DNA of 64,000 nucleotides from assembly GCA_028768525.1 (NCBI GenBank), contig CP054837.1, positions 3,133,001 to 3,197,000 on the forward strand. The letters run 5' to 3'. The stretch is from Desulfobacter sp. (GTDB lineage Bacteria; Desulfobacterota; Desulfobacteria; Desulfobacterales; Desulfobacteraceae). The first letter of the stretch is position 1. Each line of letters opens with the position of its first letter. Position numbers and translations under genes: made by a program. Below, in pieces: positions 28,930 through 36,095 of this stretch. Under the pieces are notes generated by a model, which made no database searches, had not been told where the DNA came from, and worked only from the letters and a program-made list of their open reading frames with translations.

Positions 28930-28985
28930 TTTTTTCGCAATTTAACGATATGGTAGCTGGAAATAATTATTGTTTTGCGAAAAAA
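28930..28985. promoter_or_regulatory. Candidate enhancer: 11-base inverted repeat
   Basis: TTTTTTCGCAA (28930-28940) is exactly repeated in reverse complement at 28975-28985, with a 34-base spacer. It is centred about 90 bases upstream of the predicted sigma-54 start, where activator-binding sites usually lie. The protein that would bind it is not identified. Confidence 0.5.
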
Positions 28986-29025
28986 ATGTAATAAACATGT
29001 GAATATTTTTTCATTTATAAGAATA

Positions 29026-31371
29026 TTAATTCATCATTTCCTTTGCCTTTTCTGCATCTCTGAAACCCGGGTTGATATCCAGTGCTTTTCTAAAATACTG
29101 CCTTGCTTTCTCATATTCCTGGGTTCGGTACAGGGTCATGCCGTAATGAAAACAGGCAAGGGCGCTGTTCGGATTTATTTTCAGGCTTTCTTCGAGTTCT
29201 GACAATGCATTCAGGTAATTGCCTTTCTGATAATAGATCCATCCCATGGTATCAAGGATATTGGCATTTTTCGGGGCGTTCTCCCGTGCAATGACAGCAT
29301 AGTGAAGCGCCTCGTCTGTTCCCCCTTTTTTCTCTGACAGGATAAAGGCAAGATTATTTGCCGCATCAAGGTGTTTGGGGTTGTAGTCGAGCACTTTTCT
29401 ATAATAGGTTTCCGCTTCATCAAAATCCCCCAACGTATCATAAATCACTCCTGCAGCCATAAGTGCCGGAATATATTCCGGGTTCAGGCCTTCAATTCCT
29501 TTATATAGCGACAATGCCTGGTCCATTTTTTTCTCTTTTATCAAAAGGCGGGCCATATGCATTTTTGGGGGGATAAACTCGGGGTTCGCCTCGGCAGCCT
29601 GCTTAAAACATTTAAAGGCCTTGTTCTCCTGATTGGCTGCCAGGTATATTTCCCCTTTTAAATTTTTTAAAAACGCCTTTTTATCCGTTGATGCATTATC
29701 AGACAGCGTGTCTACCAGATCAATGGCCCGGGTATAATTTTTCTGATTCTGGTAAACCTGGATCATCAGTGTGATGAGTCCGATCTGCTCAGGATTCAGA
29801 TCATATGCTTTTTGAAAAAAATCCAAGGCCAGACTTTCTCTGCCGGTGGTCTGATATAACAGCCCCATGCGGATATAGGCAGGTACATAGCCGGGCTGTG
29901 CTTTAATGATGGAGTGGAGAATATCTTCCGCACCCTGGATATCCCCCTCAAGCAACCGCACGCCCGATAAAAGAGTCATGGTTTTAATACTCTTCGGTGC
30001 CAGTTTTATTACGGCATCCATCTGCTCCCGTGCATTTTTCAGATCTTTTTCAAGAATATAAATATTCAATAACTTGATTCTGGCCTTTAACAAACGCGGA
30101 TTTACAGTAATTGCCGCCAGAAGATTCTCTTTAATCTGGACTTTTTCAAATTCCTCCGGGTCATCAAGCAGGCCGGCTGCAGCGCGGAATATTTCCTGTT
30201 CCGGGCGATCCGTGGCGCCGCGTTTTTCAATACATAGCGCCCTGTAATAATAGGCTTTCGCATTAAATTTATTAAGCGAAATAACCTTATCCAACAGGTC
30301 CAATGCCGCTTTATAATTCTTTTCAACCATATAAATCCGGCCACGCTGGAACAATGCGTCAGCATAATTGTCATCCTGTTTCAATGCTGTTTCAGCCGCC
30401 GTCCGGGCTTCATTAATCCTGTTAAAATGCAGATAGACCTGGGCAAGGTTGGTCAGAATTTTTGGAGAGTCTGGCTGTTTGGCCAGGGCATTCCTTAAAG
30501 TAACAATAGCGTTATCCTGGTCATTCATCCGGGTGTAAAATTCCGCAATGTTTATCAGGGGGGCTATCCGTTCCGGCTCCTGATCAACCGCTTTTTTAAA
30601 ATATTTTTCAGCCAGGTCAAATTGTTTCCGGCTTTGATAAAAATTTGCCAGATCTGTACATTTTTCAAACGGAATACCAGGTGTTTCCAGTACGTTTTTT
30701 AAAAGCGCTTCAATTTTTTTCCATTCTTTCTGAAATCCATATATTCGGACAAGCCCCATATATGCTTCGCGAGATGCCGAATCATGCTCAATTGCCTTGA
30801 TATATATTTCTTCGGCTGTTTTAAGATCTTGTCTGTTAATATAAAGCTTGGCCAATGATAAATATGTTTTGGCTTTTTTACCGTCAAAGGAAAGGGCTTT
30901 TTTTAAGGTCTCAATGGCGGAATCAATATCCCGCTCTTTAATCTGGACGGCAGAAAGAAGGTGGAAAGCTTCAATGGATTCAGGGGAAATGCGTAATGCC
31001 TTTGAAATCTGGTTCCTGGCCTCTATAAGCTGCTCCTTTTGAATAAAAACCTGTGCCAGCCTCAAATAGGGAAGGATATTATCCGAATTGACTTTGGCGG
31101 CTAAATTATAATAGCGAACGGCATTTTTTATCTGCCCGTTTAAGACATATGCCTCTGCCAGTTCAAACAGGGCGATCTCATTTTTGGGTGCCAGTTTAAG
31201 GGCATTTCTATATTCAACGATGGCTGTCTGAATTTTTTTTTGGGCGACAAACCGCCGGGCATTATCAATATACGTTTTTGTCTGGTTTTCATTTTCATTG
31301 GCACAACTGCAAATCAGCATAAGCAGTCCGGCAGACAGTGCGATAAATAATCGAAAATTGAATATAGGCAT
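29026..31371 (-). CDS. PrsT-like TPR lipoprotein of the PEP-CTERM system
   Basis: A long TPR protein (781 residues) with a lipoprotein signal whose lipobox ends at the Cys of LMLICSC, followed by about 18 tetratricopeptide repeats with the A..L..A......A pattern running to the C-terminus. It matches the exosortase-associated PrsT family (TIGR02917). It likely scaffolds the periplasmic or outer-membrane EPS/PEP-CTERM machinery. The Met at 31371 is preferred over 31401: AAGGA lies about eight bases upstream and the signal peptide then begins at once. It is the last gene of the operon with the TIGR03790-type and CPBP genes. Confidence 0.88.
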   Translation of the reverse strand: MPIFNFRLFIALSAGLLMLICSCANENENQTKTYIDNARRFVAQKKIQTAIVEYRNALKLAPKNEIALFELAEAYVLNGQIKNAVRYYNLAAKVNSDNILPYLRLAQVFIQKEQLIEARNQISKALRISPESIEAFHLLSAVQIKERDIDSAIETLKKALSFDGKKAKTYLSLAKLYINRQDLKTAEEIYIKAIEHDSASREAYMGLVRIYGFQKEWKKIEALLKNVLETPGIPFEKCTDLANFYQSRKQFDLAEKYFKKAVDQEPERIAPLINIAEFYTRMNDQDNAIVTLRNALAKQPDSPKILTNLAQVYLHFNRINEARTAAETALKQDDNYADALFQRGRIYMVEKNYKAALDLLDKVISLNKFNAKAYYYRALCIEKRGATDRPEQEIFRAAAGLLDDPEEFEKVQIKENLLAAITVNPRLLKARIKLLNIYILEKDLKNAREQMDAVIKLAPKSIKTMTLLSGVRLLEGDIQGAEDILHSIIKAQPGYVPAYIRMGLLYQTTGRESLALDFFQKAYDLNPEQIGLITLMIQVYQNQKNYTRAIDLVDTLSDNASTDKKAFLKNLKGEIYLAANQENKAFKCFKQAAEANPEFIPPKMHMARLLIKEKKMDQALSLYKGIEGLNPEYIPALMAAGVIYDTLGDFDEAETYYRKVLDYNPKHLDAANNLAFILSEKKGGTDEALHYAVIARENAPKNANILDTMGWIYYQKGNYLNALSELEESLKINPNSALACFHYGMTLYRTQEYEKARQYFRKALDINPGFRDAEKAKEMMN

Positions 31372-31417
31372 TTTATTTTTCCTTTTAACGCTGGGTATCA
31401 AGAATCGTAAGGCGAAT

Positions 31418-32635
31418 TCACAGCTTTTTCAGGTTGAATCGGTAAAGGGGATCTCCCACCAGGACCATTTTCCACGACACATACGGCAGGCTCACCAGAT
31501 AGCATTCAGCCAGGGTCAGATGCCCCTGGACCAGAAAATCAAAAAATATCTCAGGAACGGGAAAGGACTGGACATAGGGCTCTCCCACCGGTCCAATGGT
31601 GGCAGCAACGCCTTTATCCAGCATTTTTTTACACCAGCCCCTGCTGTTGTCTCTCTTTAAGGTCACACATTCGGAACTTGCGATATGGAATCCCACAGAA
31701 CCTTTCTGCCAGGTAAATGCATCAACATAGTTTGCCAGGCTGTACCATCCGCAGTACAACGCCGCATGGGGGCACTCCCCTTTTTGGAACAGGTCCTGTT
31801 TATTATCTATCACGACGTCTAACTTCTTTTTTTCTGACAGCAGGTCTGCAGCCCTGTGAATGGACCGGTCGTAAAGACCATATCCAGACACCTTTTTGTC
31901 TCCCGGATTTTCCCACCGGGCATCAAAGTAAGCAGTGCCGTATACCCCTTTTTTTTCAGCTTCCATGCTGTCATCAATGATACGCCTGACCGTTTTTGCA
32001 TCAGCGCCGTCCAGACGGCTGACCATTAACACCTCGGACTTGCCAATGGGCGTTTTCTTATTGTTCCACCCTAAAAAAAAGGGATTCTGAAGCCAGAAAT
32101 TCAAATCATACCCCTTTTTTTTGACCAGCATCAGCTCAGAATCGACAGAGGCGACCTTATCCTTGCTTTTTTTTAAGTTCCGGATCATTTTATTTACACG
32201 GCTCAGCTGCTTTTTGAACGTTTCCGAACCATTGTTATCTGTCAACTGGGAGTCTATTTTGGATTTTTTCAGGATCAACCGGTCCAGTTCTTTTTGTTCT
32301 TTGAGTGTGAGACCAGGGGAGGCAATTCTTAGGGGCACCCCGTAAATCGTGACCAGGGCCCGGATCTTTGGATTTTTTTCCACGGCACGGCGGACGGGCG
32401 GAATAATCTTTTTTTCATAGGCTTCCCTGGAACAGGTTTCATTATCCGTTACAAACAGCAATACAAGGTTTTCTTCTGGGATCTGCCGCTTTTCCATGTA
32501 ATAGGTTGCCAGGCCTTTGCTGGCGGCGGCATTCATATTCGCGAGAACCAGCACTTCATCGGCTTCCAGTGCATGGGCAGATGAAATAAGACCCAAAAGG
32601 CAGAAACATATAAAAAAACATATCAATCGTTTCAT
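31418..32635 (-). CDS. TIGR03790-type secreted protein of unknown function
   Basis: A 405-residue exported protein with a Sec signal (residues 1-22, ending AHA). The segments DEVLVLANMNAAASKGLATYY, ALVTIYGVPLRI and GWYSLANYVDAF match the TIGR03790 family, which is common near exosortase/PEP-CTERM genes and in other phyla. The function is not known. It starts 1 base after the CPBP gene ends and ends shortly before the TPR lipoprotein, in one operon. Confidence 0.8.
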   Translation of the reverse strand: MKRLICFFICFCLLGLISSAHALEADEVLVLANMNAAASKGLATYYMEKRQIPEENLVLLFVTDNETCSREAYEKKIIPPVRRAVEKNPKIRALVTIYGVPLRIASPGLTLKEQKELDRLILKKSKIDSQLTDNNGSETFKKQLSRVNKMIRNLKKSKDKVASVDSELMLVKKKGYDLNFWLQNPFFLGWNNKKTPIGKSEVLMVSRLDGADAKTVRRIIDDSMEAEKKGVYGTAYFDARWENPGDKKVSGYGLYDRSIHRAADLLSEKKKLDVVIDNKQDLFQKGECPHAALYCGWYSLANYVDAFTWQKGSVGFHIASSECVTLKRDNSRGWCKKMLDKGVAATIGPVGEPYVQSFPVPEIFFDFLVQGHLTLAECYLVSLPYVSWKMVLVGDPLYRFNLKKL

Positions 32636-32636
32636 C

Positions 32637-33329
32637 TTACCAGAGTTCCCAGTGGCCGGTGTAGAAAACGTAAAGGGCCAGGCCGAAATTGGTTGTACCG
32701 TGGGCCACCATGCAGGAAATCAGATCCTTCCTTATTATATATAAGGCACACATCAATACGCCGTATACAATTCCGGCCGGCCATTCCCCGGTGGTATGTC
32801 CCAGGGCAAAGATAACACTGGATATCATAATTGCCGCAATACTCCATCCCCCGGGCTCAATATCAAAAACACTTGCCGTTTCTAAAGTTTTTGAAAAAGG
32901 TTCCGTATGCTTCTGCTTTCTGAACCTGTCCCACTGAAGTGCAAAACGGAATATATACCCCCGCATCAGCAGCTCTTCAAATACCGGAACCACCAGACTG
33001 GCCGTGACCAGCCTCAGATAAAACCCGGTATCGCTCCAGGGTTCCCCGCCTTCGCCGGCAAACGGCTGATAACAGACAACCCAGAGCACCAGCCCGACCA
33101 CGCCAAACACAACACCATAACCAACAGAGCCCCACCTGTTTTTCGGCCCGGCCACCGGAAAATACCAGCGCCATGCCCAGATCAGCAGCCCCGTTACAAT
33201 GATGAGCTTGAGCACATAATTTATTTCAACAGGAATTTTATTATGAAAAAAAGAGGACAGCCCCACATAGGCAAAATACGGTGCGGCGTATGGAATGATC
33301 AAGTCACGGTTGGTCCATTCAGAACTCAT
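32637..33329 (-). CDS. CPBP-family intramembrane metalloprotease (CAAX-type), PEP-CTERM associated
   Basis: A six- or seven-helix CPBP/Abi protease of 230 residues, resembling the exosortase-associated CAAX-protease-like family (TIGR03008). Motif 1 is VFEELLMRG (Glu-Glu pair, about residue 115), motif 2 is FALGHTTGEWPAG (His, near residue 175) and motif 3 is MVAHGTTNFGLAL (near residue 205). AGAGGA lies eight bases before the ATG. It leads the three-gene operon and may process or mature surface proteins. Confidence 0.85.
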   Translation of the reverse strand: MSSEWTNRDLIIPYAAPYFAYVGLSSFFHNKIPVEINYVLKLIIVTGLLIWAWRWYFPVAGPKNRWGSVGYGVVFGVVGLVLWVVCYQPFAGEGGEPWSDTGFYLRLVTASLVVPVFEELLMRGYIFRFALQWDRFRKQKHTEPFSKTLETASVFDIEPGGWSIAAIMISSVIFALGHTTGEWPAGIVYGVLMCALYIIRKDLISCMVAHGTTNFGLALYVFYTGHWELW

Positions 33330-33515
33330 GAAAATATCCTCTTGCAGCGTCGGTTAGAGTGTTAGATATTGAGCTTCTCTATTCATATATTTCCACCTCT
33401 TAAATCAAGGAAAAAATGATGCTACTGTCTTTTTTAACACATCTATGATATTATATTACGTTTTAAATTCAATATCTTTTATCAAAGATAACAATCATTT
33501 ATATAAGGAGACCAT

Positions 33516-34124
33516 ATGGGATTTATTTCATCCACCCATTCCCTGAGCCGGTACCACATCGAAGGAGAATTTGACGGCAGCACCATGGAAGCAGTCCGGG
33601 AAGGCCTGATCCAGAATGCCATCCCTGAAATAGAGAGCGAATACGATGAAATATCCGCCGGCTGGACCCCCTTTGAAAGCCCGTATAAACCGGACTTCGA
33701 AAAATATTCCTTTATTTTCGGCACCTATTTTCTATTTTCGCTGCGCATTGACAAAAAATCAATACCGGCCAAGCTGGTCCAGAAACACATGGCCATTGAA
33801 ATCGAAAAGAAAAAAGAGGAAACCGGCCGGGACTTTCTGTCAAAAAACGAAAAAGCCGAGATCAAGGAGTTTATCCTGGACATCCTGATGCACAAGATTC
33901 CATCCATCCCCAGCATCTATGACATCCTCTGGAGCTATGAAGAAAAAAGCCTCTACCTCTTTTCAACACAGAAAGCTGCCAATGAACTGTTTGAAACATT
34001 ATTCTTTAAATCCTTCAACCACAAGCCCGTCCGGATATTCCCCTACACCATGGTTGAAAAGCTGGGAAAATTCACGGACACGGAAAAAGACCGTTTTCTA
34101 TCCCTGGCACCGCTGAAATACTAA
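33516..34124 (+). CDS. RdgC-like protein, N-terminal part
   Basis: A 202-residue protein resembling the N-terminal two-thirds of recombination-associated protein RdgC. Family-like features are GWTPFE near residue 48, the segment from SIPAKLVQKHMA through ETGRDFLSKNEKAEIKE (about 88-124), which mirrors the LP..V...........GR.L...EK..LK pattern, and SLYLFSTQKAANELF. E. coli RdgC is about 300 residues; this one stops before the C-terminal domain. The next gene, 25 bases downstream, carries what looks like the missing part. A strong AAGGAG lies five bases before the ATG. Confidence 0.75.
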   Translation: MGFISSTHSLSRYHIEGEFDGSTMEAVREGLIQNAIPEIESEYDEISAGWTPFESPYKPDFEKYSFIFGTYFLFSLRIDKKSIPAKLVQKHMAIEIEKKKEETGRDFLSKNEKAEIKEFILDILMHKIPSIPSIYDILWSYEEKSLYLFSTQKAANELFETLFFKSFNHKPVRIFPYTMVEKLGKFTDTEKDRFLSLAPLKY

Positions 34125-34149
34125 TCTCTTTTTATAAGGTATAATAAAC

Positions 34150-34680
34150 ATGCTTGATATCGCCACCGCATACAATAGATACAGTTTTCTGGGCAACGAG
34201 TTTTTGACATGGCTCTGGTTCCTCATTGAAACCGGCCAGGACATTACGGCGCTTTCCGGATCAGAAGAACCGGTCGCCCTTGAAATCGGCAATTCACTGG
34301 TCCTGGAAAACAATCTTGGAGACAAGTCCAAAGAAAAAATTACCATTAAAGGGGACCAGGCCGGCCTGGAAGAGGGCACCACCGCCCTTAAAAAGGGGGC
34401 CCAGGTCACGGACATCAACCTGCTTTGCAAAATCGGAGAGGAAGAATACAAATTCTCCATAAAAGGGGAGAGCTTCAACCTCACCGGCCTGAAAACCCCG
34501 TCCATGGATACCTCAACCGGCGAAGATGAAATTGAGGGCATGGTCATTGAAAAAACCTATCTATTACTGAAGGTTACCCAGGTTATTGACACCCTCTTTT
34601 TAAAATATATTGAGAAAAGAATCTCAGATGACTTTAAAAGCACTGAATTTAAAGCCATTTCAGACTGGATTCATTCATGA
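34150..34680 (+). CDS. RdgC-associated protein, probable C-terminal half of a split RdgC
   Basis: A 176-residue soluble protein not recognised as a named family on its own. Residues 15-30 (NEFLTWLWFLIETG) recall the segment that begins the C-terminal part of RdgC (ELTLTEWVRSG in E. coli, from memory). The central EKITIKGDQAG...GAQVTDINLL corresponds to an IRAKKQDL...GKVVTKLAL stretch, and the end (TYLLLKVTQVIDTLFL) to a terminal amphipathic helix. It follows the RdgC-like gene by 25 bases on the same strand. I therefore infer a split RdgC, but this needs profile or structural comparison. Confidence 0.5.
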   Translation: MLDIATAYNRYSFLGNEFLTWLWFLIETGQDITALSGSEEPVALEIGNSLVLENNLGDKSKEKITIKGDQAGLEEGTTALKKGAQVTDINLLCKIGEEEYKFSIKGESFNLTGLKTPSMDTSTGEDEIEGMVIEKTYLLLKVTQVIDTLFLKYIEKRISDDFKSTEFKAISDWIHS

Positions 34681-34973
34681 CAATAAAATGTTCAAAACTT
34701 GCAGGTTTTAAACATGAATGAATATGTGCACAAAACCAAAGGGTTTTATCCGGGTTTTACACCGGGTTTTAAACGCCGCGCACATAAATATACCCTTATA
34801 AATTCAATGTATTGAAAAGTTATGAACATCTGAACCGCCCTTATTATTGTTGTTATCTTTATTTAAATTAAAAATATAATAAAACAGTACCGTCTGGAAA
34901 AAGAAAAGTTTTGATAAAATAAGGGTTTTGATATAAACTTCGGAGTATTTTTAAATTAGGAAAAGGACTTTAA
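34681..34973. promoter_or_regulatory. AT-rich upstream region of dnaN with GGGTTTTA repeats
   Basis: This 293-base gap holds GGGTTTTA at 34741-34748, 34752-34759 and 34764-34771 (spacings 11 and 12), plus a shorter GGTTTTA at 34704. Downstream it is very AT-rich, with TATAAT at 34875-34880 and TATAAA at 34932-34937 as possible -10 boxes, though neither has a good -35. AAAGGA lies before the dnaN ATG. No clear DnaA-box cluster is seen. Confidence 0.45.
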
Positions 34974-36095
34974 ATGAAATTTTCGTTTAACAAAAAAGAT
35001 ATTCTTGAAATCTTATCCAAGATTCAGGGCATCACAGGGAGGAAAACCAATCTGACCATCACGTCGGATATCCTGATCAAGGCGTATGGTTCGGAGATCA
35101 GCATCACGGCCAACGATCTGGAGACCGTCTTTACCGGTACCTACGAAGCCGAGGTGGAAACAGAAGGGATTTTGTCCATCAATTCCAAAAAATTCTTTGA
35201 AATCATCAGAGAATACCCTGAGAATGAAATTTTTGTTAATGAAGTGGAAAACCGCTGGGTTGAAATAGGCACCGGTGATACCGTATACCATATTGTATCC
35301 TCGGATTATGAAAATTTTCCTGAAACCCCGGTTATTGAAGATATCAACTTCATTGAAATGGCATCCAAAGATCTGAAAAAAATGGTCTCTGTATCTTCCA
35401 TGGTGGGATACCAGACCGATGAAAAGCGGATCTATGTGCTGGGCGTCCTTGTGGACAGAGCCGAAGTGGACGGAGAACAGCGCCTTCGTATGGTGTCAAC
35501 GGACTCCAGACGGCTGCACAGCTATGAGGCCCCATTTACCGGCAGCCTTGAGCTGGGTGAAGAGAAAATCCTCATCCCCAAAAAAGGATTGTCAGAACTG
35601 GGCAAATTCATTGATGCCGGATCGGAAACAATCAAGGTCGGCATCAAAGACAACCACTTTATATTCCAGCGGGCCAATGAATCGGTGATGATCAAGCTGC
35701 TGGAAGGCGAATATCCCGACTACCTCCCCATCATCAATTATGAGGGAATGACCCCCGTGGAAGTGGACCGCACCATGTTTTCCACCCTGATGCGCCGGGT
35801 ATCCATTCTGACCTCGGACGATTACAAAAGCGTGATCATGAATTTCCAGGAAAACCAGCTCACGGTCACCATCACCAACCCGGAAATCGGCGAGTCCAAG
35901 GAAAAGCTCATGATCGGATTCGAAGGCGAGGAAATCAAAAGTGCCTTCAACCCCAAATATTTTATGAGCGCCCTGAGCCTCTTTGAAGAGCCCATGGTCT
36001 CCCTGAATTTCAGGGGCAGCAACAGCCCGTGTATCGTCAAAGGCCTTGATGCTGACAATCTAATCTGCGTAATTATGGCAATGCATATATCATGA
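34974..36095 (+). CDS. dnaN: DNA polymerase III beta sliding clamp
   Basis: A 373-residue beta clamp that encircles DNA and tethers polymerase III. The N-terminus (MKFSFNKKDILEILSKIQGI) and the end (PCIVKGLDADNLICVIMAM, matching the usual P-x-x-I...MPM pattern) are typical. All three clamp domains are present at normal length. It has AAAGGA seven bases before the ATG. Its stop overlaps the gyrB start by 4 bases (ATGA), so the two are translationally coupled. Confidence 0.97.
   Translation: MKFSFNKKDILEILSKIQGITGRKTNLTITSDILIKAYGSEISITANDLETVFTGTYEAEVETEGILSINSKKFFEIIREYPENEIFVNEVENRWVEIGTGDTVYHIVSSDYENFPETPVIEDINFIEMASKDLKKMVSVSSMVGYQTDEKRIYVLGVLVDRAEVDGEQRLRMVSTDSRRLHSYEAPFTGSLELGEEKILIPKKGLSELGKFIDAGSETIKVGIKDNHFIFQRANESVMIKLLEGEYPDYLPIINYEGMTPVEVDRTMFSTLMRRVSILTSDDYKSVIMNFQENQLTVTITNPEIGESKEKLMIGFEGEEIKSAFNPKYFMSALSLFEEPMVSLNFRGSNSPCIVKGLDADNLICVIMAMHIS

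Noticed and set aside
34681..34973. Possible chromosomal origin beside dnaN-gyrB
   Set aside because: The gap is AT-rich, but I find no cluster of good DnaA boxes (best matches differ at two or more bases) and dnaA is not here. Only the GGGTTTTA repeats were kept as an observation.
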